In this document: positions 1 to 11,800 of the stretch, piece by piece | How the letters are laid out: each line of letters begins with the position of its first letter | Position numbering within the stretch: position 1 is the first letter of the stretch | From: Cliona cf. orientalis | Lineage: Eukaryota > Porifera > Demospongiae > Clionaida > Clionaidae | Assembly: GCA_963930775.1 (NCBI GenBank) | Contig: OZ005692.1 | Location: forward strand, 8,046,135-8,110,134 | Direction of reading: 5' to 3' | DNA: 64,000 nt | The notes under the pieces: generated by a model | What the model was told of the DNA's origin: nothing | Seen by the model: only the letters and a program-made list of their open reading frames with translations | Databases searched by the model: none | Program-made: the position numbers and the translations under genes

Positions 1-2
1 AA

Positions 3-3000
3 ATTGTTAATTTCGTCCAGCTAGCACTAGTCCAGCAGGATAAGCGTGCTCAACACTTAGATCTCCACACAATTGAGAGTGATATTGATAACGTTTATGG
101 ACAAAAAATTAATATGAAGTATGATGATTTATTTCGAAATATAGACCATAGCTCGCTAATTTTAATCGAGGGCAGACCGGGAAGTGGAAAAACGACCCTA
201 CTAGTAAGAATCTCATGTGATTGGGCGAAGGGAAATATTGCAAAACCTAAACTTATCATATTTGTGCGACTACGGTACCTTGATAAGACTAGAGAAATCT
301 ACCTCCATGATCTTTTGCGTTTAGCTTGCCCTGCTTTAACCCCTAATGACATCCATATATATGGCTTATCTTCGTACATCGAGGGAAGACTTGGTGAAGA
401 TGTCATGTTTATGCTAGATGGGTTTGATGAATATGGTGTTCCTGCAGATGCAGATAATTTTATTTGCAATCTTATCAAAGGGAAGATATTTTCGAGGTCC
501 ACTGTGATACTGTCATCTCGTCCAGCTGCTACTCAAGCCTTCCGTCAAATTGCTACACAGTGGATTGAAGTTGTTGGATTTATGAAGGAACAGGTGATGA
601 ACTACATACAAACTTACTATGAACACGACAAAGAAAAGGGTCTCCAGCTTGAGCAACATTTGAATAGCCATACCAATGTACTGAACCTATGCTATCTACC
701 TATTTACTGTGCTATGCTGGTGCACCTCTACGAACAAGAATCACTACTGCCTGAGACAGAGACTGAATTCCATCGATACTTCACTCTCTCTTCCATCTTT
801 CGTACTATTAGCAAAAACACTCAAGAAGTTGATGAATTGATATCCTTTGACCAGTTGCCACCAAAAGAAAAATTAATTTTTGATAAGATATGTCATTTAG
901 CATTTAGGGCAACGGTCGAATCTCGGCAAGTTTTCAAGAAGTCTGAATTTTCAGATATTTGTGGTGGTATTGGTTTGATTAACGAAAAAGAGAACCCTGG
1001 ATTACTCGTTATTGATCGTTGCTTAGCAACAGTTGGATATGACAGCAAGTATTCATTTCTTCATTTGACCCTGCAGGAGTATCTCTCAGCTGTCTATATT
1101 GCTGGACGTTATAACAGTGAACAAGTATCTATTGTTAAATCTTACTCCAATGCGAATTATCTTTATGTTATGTGGCGCTTTTTATTTGGAATCTTAGACT
1201 ATTCTAAAGAGAGCACAGTGAACCTATTCAAATTATTACTAGATGCTACTCGTGGTAACCCTTTACTTCATATCCAGTGTGCCTATGAATCACAACACAG
1301 TGCTGCATCCACTGAAGTCTTACAGTTTTATGACAATAATCTTCAGTTTGCAAACGTTGGACATCTCGATCTAGCATGTATTAGTTATGTTTTGAAAACT
1401 GCTGAGTATACTACAATTAAGTTAATCTTTCTTGAGAGTAACTTCGTTTTCGATGATGCCATGGCTCTCCTGAAGGGAGTTGGTGACCGTCAACTTTCAC
1501 TGACAGTTTTGTATGTTATGATGTGTTATTGTTGTGCATGTATTATGTCACATCATTGCTCTAATTATTCCACCACAGTGAGGGTGCCCAAGCTGTACAG
1601 TCAGTGCTGGAAGCTCTCAGTCTTGTCACAGTGCCTGGTCTGATAGAATTAGTGTGAGTTCATTCTTAGTATGTGTGCATGGGCATTGGATCACAGCTAG
1701 TGGGCCAGGGATTGGCAGCTAGCGTTGTGCATGTATATGTATGTCCGTCACCCTTTTGGAATACAATAATTAATTATTGGTAAAGATCCTTCTTCTTTCT
1801 CGTAAAGATTGCTAACTACCCTATTCACTGCAGTCTTTCGGCAGCGACTTATGGTGATGGTGCTGTAAGTGTGAAAAGCAAATTCAAGCTCAGTAGTAAT
1901 CTTCATAAACTAACGTAAGTTAACTTAACCTGTGCAGCATGAGTGATAGTACAATATGCAAATTTTCTAGCCCGTTGCTATGTGGTTGCTAAGGTATACA
2001 GGATATATATTATATGATACAGTCCCTCCTTTTAGGGTTCATGTCCATATTATGTTGACTATTATACAGTTTTTGAGGGCCAGGGAAAACATTCATACAT
2101 ATCTTGAGGCACGTTTATTGTATCCATGGAAACAGTGAGCTAGAAAAATTAATGGTTATTTACAAATCTTTCGCTTTGTATACGACATAGAAGCACTCAT
2201 CCCTTGGGATTTGTGCTCCTCCATACTGCATACAAATCTTGGGAGTTGGTCGATAACTATTACAAATAGTATGTCTATAGCTGACCAGGAGTGTGTACTA
2301 TACTACTTAAAGAATAATTATTATATAGGTGGAAAGTTTACTGTACATTTTATTTAGACTTGGTGGTGTGGACATCACCCATTTGGGACTTGAGGAAGGA
2401 TTGAAACACTGTCCTAACGTAGAGGAGCTATTGTAAGTATCACTTTATGCAGTGAACTGTTTGACAAAGCACAGTTACTGGGGCCAGGTGGGAGGGAATC
2501 CAACGGTTACACATTATTATTATACCGTATATAGCTGGAAAATTTGGCGGGGAATTAAATTTGGTGGTTTGGTGGTCTATATTACAACCGCCAAATTAAA
2601 ATCCGCCAAAATTTTCTACTCGCATGTGTACGTATGGCGATCCCATACCGAACCACCAAATTTAAATCCACTAATATTCTTGCAATAGTGATTTTGGGCT
2701 CAACCGCCAAATTTAATTCCCGCCAATATTTCCGGCTATATGGTATGTTACTTCCTATTTCTGTATTTTGTTGCTTGTACATGTATTTATTATTGTGCAT
2801 TAGCATTGCTTATACTGATTGTCCACTGGTTATAATGGAAGCAATCAAGCATTGCACCAACCTTGTGAAGCTCAAGTGAGTATACAAGAAATTGAGTCAA
2901 CTGGCAACCCTCCAGTTTTCCTGTGTGTAGCATTGAAAGCTATATTATAGGAGGGCCTGGGGATGAGGCTACAACATTTGTGTATTATCTTGAGGATTAT

Positions 3001-6000
3001 TTGTTTCTCCAATTGCAATACAGTCTTCAGAAGTGTAAACTTGATGTCTCTAAAGTTCAGGTATTAGGACAAAGTCTCAAGTTCACTTCAAAACTCCGTT
3101 CCATTGAGTAAGGACTATGTGGTGCATTTATGGTATATTTAACCCTCGGCGCATGCGCGAGGGTTACTGTAGTTGTTTTGTGTGTCTGTCTGTCTGTTAC
3201 CACGCTAGCTGCTACATACCTCGTTTGCGAGTCCAATTTGCGGTGTTGTAAGGTTCCTTATGGCGTTCCAAACCCATGATTTGTGCGGATTTCTCCGAAA
3301 ACGCTTTGTTCGCCAGTTTGGGCGTCATTTGCCGATTCTAAGCTTCTTGCCTTTGCCCGAGCTAGCGATAGCATGACTTAACGTATAAAAAGGTTGCGCG
3401 CTATATACGGTATGTATGTCTATTAACCCTCAGCGCATGCGCGGTTGTATCAATCCCTAGTACAGTCTATCAAGCTAGACCCGTACCCCCGTGTCTCCCG
3501 ACGACCTTTACCTACTCCCTAAGCCTTAGAAGCCATCGTCATCCCACGCTAAGCTTCCTGTATTCTTATGGCACCCTTTGACTCTCTGGCTTGTAGCTAT
3601 GCATGCATGAGATTACAGTGCTTGAACCTGGCAAGTGAGTTGCGATAATATTGGACACGCAATATTGCTCAGTCTTCTAGCTAAGGCCACACAAACTTGA
3701 TTGTTAGTTTCTCGTCACCGCCCGCGTCTGTTTCAACCTACCGCTTCTGCCTTCATTATTGCCTTGAAACACCAGCCACACCTCTTTTTGGCTAATTATT
3801 TGGGCGGTTCCAGGAAACCACACCCTCAAAATGCCATAATATTGAACAATGAATAATGAATAATGACCGCCCGCCCGCATAGAAATATAAAAACGGGTGG
3901 ACGAGAAACTAACAATGTAGTTTGATTGGCCTAAGTCCCCAAGAATTGGAGGTTAGGCTACAGTGAGGGAAGTTGAGTTGATCTCTACACCACAGTTAGT
4001 CTCGCAAGCCACACCCTTCAATCTCCACACACGACTACACCCTGGCAGAGTGTGGAGTTCGATACAACACACTAGGGTTGTTGCTGCTATGAGCCATTGC
4101 ACCTTGAATAACACTGCAGCTGTGCAAGTATAACATTAGCCTCATCCCTGTCTCACCCCGGCCCCAGCCCCAGCCCTTTAGCTACCTCCTTTTTGCATGC
4201 AACTGTTGAAGCATTTAACTAATGCCATGCAGCGCGCCGAGGGTTTTGTGCTCGAGAGAGCTCTAGTATATATTTGTAATATATGACTAGAGTAAAGATC
4301 AAAGGCACCACCTGTAGTATATACAATGTAAACCACTGTCTGCCCACTGTGCAAACTGTGGAGTAACCACAGCCATGGTATAACTGCCATATACCACAGC
4401 TGGCAGATAACGCGTGTATTTACTATGGGCATAGTGCCGCGGTATAACTTCCATATACCATGATTGGCGGTCATAGTACAAGCCACTTAGACTATAGCCT
4501 TATCGTGATTTATTTGAATTGTACGCGCTTCGCCTTGTGGTTTAAATGCCCGCCTCTCGCGTACAATTCAAATAAACCACTCAAGGCTATAGTCTAACTA
4601 TAACACATATATATCACCTCCACTTTTTCAACCTTCCCAGTAATGAAGTCCTAAACTCTAGAGAGTTCTCTAGTTATATGCATGCATGAGCAGCAAGCAC
4701 ATAGCCTACAGTAATAGGTACATGTATGGCCAACGTACATGTAAGTGCATTACTTGTGATACTCCCATATTGAAGCCAGTTTTTAGCCAAATTAGATGGA
4801 TTTATTGTGCTTACAAGCCACTTAGGTACTACCAATACCTCAATATGTGCATGGCAACCACAACCACAATGATAAAATTAATAACCTACTATCTGGTATA
4901 GCGAGAAAGTTTTGAGGGGTCCAATTTTTGCGGTTTTTGCAGATAATTATTTACTAACCACGAAAATTAAACCCACAAAATAATCACAATTGTACAGTGA
5001 GTAATAGGCATGAGCACGCATGCACAAAATTTAATACGATATTGTACATAATATCACCCAGCCCTCCCACAGCCAACAATGTCATAAGGTGTCACTGCTT
5101 TTTATTCCATATTATTATAATATAATAATTATACATGCAGTCTTAGTAGAAATCCTTTGGGTAATGATGGACTTCTGGTTTTAGCTGAAGGTATCAAAAA
5201 TTGTAAAGAGCTCAAACACCTCAAGTAAGCCACACTATATTATGTCAGTTGCTGCATGATAATAGTGACTATGATGCATGGTTGTATACAAATGCCTGAT
5301 TAGCCTAGACATGTATGTATAAAATTATAATTCAGGTTGATTATCAGCCTATCACCTCATGGCTATGCACACCGTTTCACCCTTGGGGCTTCTTCAGGTG
5401 TAAAAAAGCATGTATAGCCATCTATTTTAACTGTGGTGATAGAGCTGATAATAAAATTGAATCGTAATAATTATTTTTGGAACCCATTTCGAACAATTAA
5501 GAGTTAACATGATGGCCTGTTTGCCTCATGCACATAGCATTGTGCAAGTGTTATTAAATACGATTTGGTGATGTCAAAGCAAGTGATGTAAATGCATATA
5601 CAAATAGAATGAATATCGGCTTCTCTTTACTTCATGGAGCACACAGTTACAGTCAGCCATGGGTACACACATGTATTATAGCCACAGTATGAACACAGTT
5701 CTTGACACATAATTATTAGCTTTATCTTTATCTCCATTAGTACAACTGGCCAGGTATGGATTGCAAATGTTGCCCAAGAACACAACTGTTTGTTTTTGTT
5801 AATAAGGCACTGCATGGTTCATAGACACCAACACGTCTCAGATCAGAAAAATTATGTCTGTTCTCTCCCACAGACTTGGGGATGACAATCTCACGGATCA
5901 GAGCATACCACACTTAACAATACTGATTGAATCAGCCAGGAATCTTGAAACACTTGATGTTCAGTAAGTTACATGTATCTATTACTTTACACATCTCATA

Positions 6001-6221
6001 GTAATCATTAATTCACTGAATCCGGTACACACAACTACATTGATACTATCATTGTTATTATTGTCATTATGACTATGATTATCATGATTGTACATGTATG
6101 CAGAAACGTTAAAATGCCATCATCGAACCGCTTCACTCCAGAAGGAGTGGAACAAATAAAGAAGGCAGTGAGAGAAAGAAACTCAGCAGGAGATATGACT
6201 GAACTGAAATTAACATTATAA
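3..6221 (+). CDS. NLR immune receptor copy 1 (NACHT-LRR), 5' truncated by window edge
   Basis: Predicted join 3-1510, 1579-1653, 1834-1914, 2358-2432, 2804-2875, 3024-3107, 5141-5224, 5874-5963, 6104-6221; frame is open from base 3, so the start lies upstream. Intracellular pattern-recognition ATPase of the NLR family. Seen: Walker A GRPGSGKTT (about nt 172-198), Walker B FMLDGFDE (about nt 406-429), a sensor-like ILSSRPAA, and FLHLTLQEYLSA typical of the NLR winged-helix part. Eight following exons are 75-90 nt (last 118 to the stop), all entered in phase 2, and most encode one ribonuclease-inhibitor-type LRR (for example LGNDGLLVLAEGIKNCKELK). The open frame to 1643 runs through the 68-bp intron 1511-1578 and is not the real C-terminus; splicing gives TVFEGAQAVQSVLEAL. 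Paralogue of the gene at 8814-17903, near-identical over long stretches. Exon edges were chosen by GT-AG sites and by agreement with that copy. Confidence 0.9.
2523..2745. mobile_element. MITE with GCCGGAAAT-type TIR in NLR copy 1 intron
   Basis: Ends TACCGTATATAGCTGGAAAA and the inverse TTTCCGGCTATATGGTA, TA target site. Interior carries inverted CCGCCAAATT motifs. The equivalent intron of NLR copy 2 (14672-14834) lacks it, giving an empty site. Confidence 0.8.
3685..3931. mobile_element. TIR element with 32-bp ends
   Basis: Left end GGCCACACAAACTTGATTGT, followed by TAGTTTCTCGTC; right end is the inverse GACGAGAAACTAACAATGTA, then GTTTGATTGGCC. No open frame inside. Confidence 0.75.
4310..4597. 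mobile_element. Hairpin repeat (TTAGACTATAGCC family), copy 1
   Basis: 4488-4597 is a near-palindrome with about 40-bp arms starting TTAGACTATAGCCTT. The adjoining 4310-4487 carries repeated ATGGTATAACTGCCATATAC motifs. The whole block recurs inverted at 13661-13961 in NLR copy 2. Confidence 0.75.
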
Positions 6222-6339
6222 GTATTGTATCAGTTAATATAGCACAATGCCATGCATTATCTGTGCAGCAACCATTCACAAGCAAGCCCACAACGTTATA
6301 CCAATTTATTTGTATACAGCAAAATTATTGTGCAGTATT

Positions 6340-8275
6340 CATTTACATTGAGGGAGAAGGAAGGGCACTCCATCGAGATGGAGAGGGACCTGTATAATTA
6401 TAGTATGGACACAATCATTAATGATGAAGCATGCCAGCCAGTACTATTAAGTTTTGTAGTGTTGGTCATGTAGAAATAATTAACTCACCACTCTGTCTTC
6501 TCCATGGAGACTGCTGACCAGACCACCGCTCATCATACCCACCACTAGTACTATAGCTCCATGAACTTTGACCTCCTCCCGGACTTGCATCATACCCACT
6601 GGCACCACCCGACGACCGTGACCGTGACCTTCTCTGCCCTTGCTCATAAGGACTTGAATAAGATATCATGTTTAATTTTCACGCGATTTTCTGGTAAAGT
6701 TCGTCATATACTCTATATTACACCTAAATATTGCGTTTTTTTTTTATTATTGTACATTAATTTTTGTAACTTTGTATGCCCTCTTGGAAGTGGTTCTACC
6801 CCTACCACTATGCCCCGTTTGCCTCAGACTTCAAGAACATCACCAGGGTCCAGTGTTTCATTTAGAGGGGGGGTGCCCTGGGATTTCCCCCCCCCTAGTG
6901 ACCAGTTTCCCCCCCCCCTAAAATATTGAGAAATTTTAGTATAATATACAATACTAAATAAACAAATACCAAGATTTAAATTAAGGTTAAAGAGTGATTC
7001 GTCGGTTTGACTGTTTGAAAATGTCTAATATCGAGTCTGTGCACTATTTGGGAAAGTTAATCTATATGCACTAATTTCACACTTACTTAGTGGGTATGTA
7101 TTTGTCAACCACAATCTATCAGCACTAATTTTTGATCAAAATAGGCCTAAGATGCAATTCTTTATTTGGGGGGGGGGGGGGGGGGGGGGGGGGGGTACCG
7201 ACATAATAATATAGTTCCCCCCCCCTAACAAAAAATCCTGTATGAAACCCTGGGGTCCGCAACGACTTTGATCAAGGGACGACGCCCTTTGCCACCCTCG
7301 AGCAGCTCATGGGAATGTTCCCGGCATCCAGTGGGAAGTTCCTGCCCCTGTCATGGAGGGAGTTGATGATGAGAGATGTAGGCTGTATTTGTCTCTCTTC
7401 CTCTCTCCCTCCCTCCCTCCCTCTCTGTCTCTGGCTCTCTCTCATATTATATTCCCCTAGCTCTTAAGTGAAATTGTGAAACAAACACTGAAAGGAGAGT
7501 GAGAACTGTAGAAATACACATTTCGTCGATTTCAAGCGTTTTCCACACACATGTACAGGCATTCCTTAGGAGGCAGTGATGCTGGCTCCCCTCATCAGAG
7601 CAGTGGAGGAGAAAGAGAGAGAGGTGGTGAGTACTACAGCTCTCAAGGAGAGAGCCATGGCTTCCGTGGACTGGCTCCCTCACCGAGCTCAGCCTATGGA
7701 GGAGGAGGCTACTACAACTCACCGAGTCACAGTGGCAACAGCTACAACAGCTGGGCCAGGGACCAGCCACAGAATGTATACTATAATAGGAAAGGAGAAG
7801 GAGGAGGGGGAGGGGAGATGAGATGGAACTCGTTATGGGAAGCTGGGAGAAAGGTCCTGGGAATGAGGATACTGTTTTAACTTTGACCAGAAAAGATAAA
7901 AATGTTTAATACTCATACATTTATGATTATAGTTAGAAAAGCATTTACGATTGACGATCTTTACCTATAAAACAGGTCTATGTCGCTCAAGTGTGTATGA
8001 CTCAATGGACAATAATAATGCAGAAATTTGGTCTAATTAACACACACCCCCTGTACACGTAGTCCACTGAACTTCATCTACACATGCATGTCCGTGTACA
8101 TGTACATGTACCTGGTAGTAGTATCCTAGCACCCAGCAGAGGCCACGGGTGTACTGCTCCGCCAGGCTGCAGATGAACTCATCATCATCGCTGGGTACAT
8201 CACCACCGCTCTCTCTTTCTCCTCCACTGCTCTGATGAGGGAAATAACATCACTGCCTCCTAATGAATGCCTGTC
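6340..8275. pseudogene. Scrambled XRN2-like 5'-3' exoribonuclease fragments (copy 1)
   Basis: Pieces on both strands: 8112-8190 (-) encodes DDDEFICSLAEQYTRGLCWV then LGYYYQ with a GT donor; 6776-6850 plus 7253-7377 (+) encodes [16 protein letters not shown] then FATLEQLMGMFPASSGKFLP and a GTAGGC donor. These match the C-terminal part of the XRN2 nuclease core, a nuclear exoribonuclease of transcription termination and RNA decay. Ser/Gly/Tyr-rich tail exon pieces lie at 7561-7832 (+), 6481-6661 (-), 8205-8270 (-), and part of a second tail exon at 6345-6400 (-). The order is explained by an inversion with breakpoints near 6662 and 7832: the intact copy at 19234-19670 joins exactly these two points. 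No acceptor precedes the WKWFY exon. Not a working gene. Confidence 0.75.
6851..7252. mobile_element. 402-bp TIR insertion inside the XRN2-like exon
   Basis: TIR CAGTGTTTCAT at the left and ATGAAACCCTG at the right. GGGTC is duplicated at 6846-6850 and 7253-7257; removing one copy and the insert restores the exon frame. Contains a 29-base G run near 7168-7196 and C runs near 6887-6920. Confidence 0.82.
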
Positions 8276-8813
8276 AGAGCAGTGTGGAGAATCAGCTTGA
8301 AATCAACACCAACTCTAAATTATTTTCGGTGTTTAAATCACAATTTCACTCAAGAGGGGGCAAATGCCCCCCCCCCCCCCCCCCCACACACACATTTTCC
8401 CCTTCCCACCCCTCAATTCGATCTACGAATTCCAACTATCCTCTGAAGCCTTACTGTTCTGACGAAGAAGCGCCTACTGCAGCTGTCCCTGTCGTAGCAT
8501 AGCCCACCGCTCTATAGCCTAGTGTCGTACCCAGCCTAGCCCTTGGATGTTCCAGTGGGAGGGGCTTGTTGCGCTAATTATAAACCAACCACGCCTTCTA
8601 ACAATTTTGCGGAAGTAAATACCGGTAAAAATACGTCATTGGTCATGTAAAAAGTGCTGCGCTCGCAGCGCAGGTTGCGGGTGAGGCATTCTCTATGGTT
8701 TGGCTGAAGTTTAAACAACTGTGTGGACGCTACCAATGAAAGTTTACGTTCGGTGATGATCAGATCGACTGCGTAGATCACTTCAGTGGCTAATTTGTTG
8801 TGATTGAGAGGAA

Positions 8814-11800
8814 ATGGATAGTAGTAATCAGCCTAAAATTTTAAGTAAGTTATACTCTTGTCATACCCTCATAAAGTATCTATGATATCCTTTATAATAA
8901 TAGTACTAGAATGGCCAATCTGACAATACAGTATTATTAAACTATTCTTGAACTGTAAATGAGCTCATTGGGCTATTCCAATATATAAAGATACACCCCC
9001 ACGGAAGACTAACTTTTGATTCCCCCCCCCCCCCCCCAGGAAGCCTAATTATTGATGTTAACCATCAAGAACCAATTAAAAAGAGGGCTTGACCCCATTA
9101 AAATGCAACAAGATGCAGTGTCATTTGCATGATAACCCCTTAGGATTCATTATCGTCTTCATGGTAACCATCTAGATTTCATTAAAATTGGGTATTTACC
9201 CATTAAGATTTCATTAAAAACCTATTTTTACCCATCAAGAACTCATTAAAATGGCATGAATTTAGACCCCTCAGATGTAATTATGGCTCTTCCGTGGGGG
9301 TGTATGGCTATTAAATGGAAAAGCCCATTATGAATCAATTATGCCCTATTATAGCAACACAACAGTATGCCCCATGCAGTACATACCTGACGACCTTTAC
9401 CTTATGTATTACTGAAGCTGCGGCACATGCTTGAAAGTCTGCTTATTGTTGCACATGAAGTGCCTTAAAGCAGCAATGAATAAATTTTATGTACTTAGCA
9501 TTATAGCTATACTGATGTTTTTGACATCTATCCCCCAAATCCAGCTGAGGATGATATCTATGAAGTACGCCGTGAGCTAGTGAGCATCAATGCTAGATAC
9601 TACAATCTTGGCATAGAGCTGGGTCTACATCCTGGAACAATAGCAGAAAACCAACTTGATTTAACAAAGGCACTCACTGAAGTACTACTAACGTGGCTAA
9701 AACGGCAGTATGATGTTGAGAAGCACGGTCATCCAACATGGCAGAGACTGAGGGAGGCGGTGGGCAGCCCATCCGGAGGGGATAATCCTGCACTCGCTGA
9801 GAAGATTGCTGAGAAGCATCTTACATCCAGTATGAGTCATCATTCTAATATTTCTCTCTCCTTCCCATGCATCCTCTCTCTCTCTTGGACAGTATTACAC
9901 TATTCTATATTATTATAGGTACTAATGGTTCAGCCAGCGTCCCTGTTGGCCTCTCGTTTCAGCCGGGGGTCACACAGCCAGGAGTCCCACAGCCGGGGGT
10001 CACACATCCAGGGGTCATACAGCCAGGGGTCACACAGCCGGGGGTCGCACAGCCGGGAGTCCCACAGCCGGGAATCACGCAGTCGGAGGTCACGCAACCG
10101 GGAGTCTCACAGCCGGGGTTCGCACAGCCAGGAGTCACACAGCTAGGAGTCCCACAGCCAGGGGTTTCACAGCAGGGAGTGGCACAGATGGAAGTCACAC
10201 AGCCAGAAGTCTCACAGCCGGGGGGCACACAGCCGGGGGTCATGACACAGTGGCAAGTCGTACAGCAGGGAGCCCCACAACTTCAAATTCACAACGCTCC
10301 ACAACACATGGCTGCAGGCTTTCAGATGTCTCATAGTAAGTTTTATACCATTCCGTCAAAATCATTAATTTCTATTCGTATGCTATTATAGGATTTCCTG
10401 GTGCTTCTGGATGTAATATACCGTAAACTCTGGTTATTAAGCGCACCTCGCTATTAAGCGCACATTATTTATTAAGCGCATGCCCTCTTCTTGTCATAAG
10501 CTATTGTTTATTAAGCGCATGCGCTTAATAGGCGTGGCGTTCTATGAACCTGACCTTGACCGGCTGGAAAGTATTTGGAGTCGGGTATCTTTGGAGAAAT
10601 GATGGCCACGAATAACGTTATCATGCAAGAAGATCGACAAATCGCCAGCACTCGTCATCTTGAGCGGCAACTAAAGTGCTCGATCGAGCGAGCGCTAGCG
10701 CTAGCGGGCCTCGCATCCATCACGTGCCCAAACGTTTGTGGGCGTGGTTATGTGCCATATAAGCGCATATCCTTTATTAAGCGCATACTGTCATTCCGTT
10801 TACCGCTATAAGCGCATGCGCTTATTAACCAGAGTCTACGGTAGCCTGTCCCCCCAGACTTTCTCCTCCTATTTATCCTGCTGGTCACTCATTTCATCCA
10901 CTGTCACAGCCAGTGATCAGTGCACAGCATCACCAATGCATGCCACCAGGCTTTGGTAAAATTTATTATTCTATCATTATCATGTTTGGTGTATTGATTT
11001 GTGCATGCAGGTTATCCAGGTGCTGCTGGCTATACAGCCGTTCCCCCTGGTCCCCTTCCACCCCACTATGTACACAGTCAGCCACCTACTGCTGCACAGT
11101 TTCCAATGATGGGTAATTTTTGTACTCATGTGAATTATTTATGTACCTATAGCTGGCCTTGCCCCCAAGGCCACTCCCACATTTTCAATGCGTATACATA
11201 TTTGCATTCCTGCAAGATAATTGTATGCTACACATTGCAGGTAGAGGGATTCCATTTCAACCATCATACCAATATCCTCCAAATTACCAGCCTGGGTACC
11301 CACTCCCCCCGGGATATAATAGTTTGCCATTCCATAATTGGTCGCAAGGTATGTTGATAGTAAAAATAGCAGCTTCTTTGAGAATGTAATTTTTAATTAG
11401 CTGTAATTACATGTTATAGGTGGGATTGTTCGCTATAATTATCCACAAGGACACAGTCAGTATAACATGCCAACCTCCCATGCCTCCAATACCGAAACAG
11501 ACCAAGGTAAGGGCTATCAAATTAAGACTAAATTTTCCTTTTCATGATAATAATTATAATTAATAGGACCTCCTTCAAAGAAATCTAAGTGCACTCCCTC
11601 AGCTCAGCCTCCCATTGATCAGATTCCACTCTCCACTGACATGGTACAGCAACTTGACCACTGGCGGCAAAAGATTGCAGCCTCGTACCTCGCTGAAGAG
11701 TCCAAGTCAGATGCATGGCCACCTCTAAAAATAGTGAATTTTGTCCAGCTAGCACTAGTCCAGCAGGAAAAACGTGCTCAACACTTAAATCTGCGCACAA

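Larger units (their letters stand above)
3108..5140. other. Long NLR copy 1 intron filled with small repeats
   Basis: The corresponding intron of copy 2 is about 0.7 kb. The excess holds a CGCATGCGCGAGGGTTA-type repeat near 3136-3170, a TIR element at 3685-3931, and a hairpin repeat at about 4310-4597. No exon signal was found in it. Confidence 0.7.

Noticed and set aside
1511-1643. C-terminal Cys-rich end of the NLR copy 1 frame as real protein end
   Set aside because: GT-AG splicing at 1511-1578 joins to LRR sequence in phase and is matched in the paralogue; kept only as a possible retained-intron isoform.
7831-7865. LWEAG fragment on the plus strand resembling an upstream XRN2 core segment
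   Set aside because: Too short, and its orientation does not fit the inversion that explains the other pieces.
9925-10146. RGSHSQESHS-type repeat protein in a shifted frame, and Cys-rich CVTPGCGTPG frame on the minus strand
   Set aside because: Both are shadows of the 15-bp coding minisatellite in NLR exon 3; the phase-consistent frame is PGVTQ.
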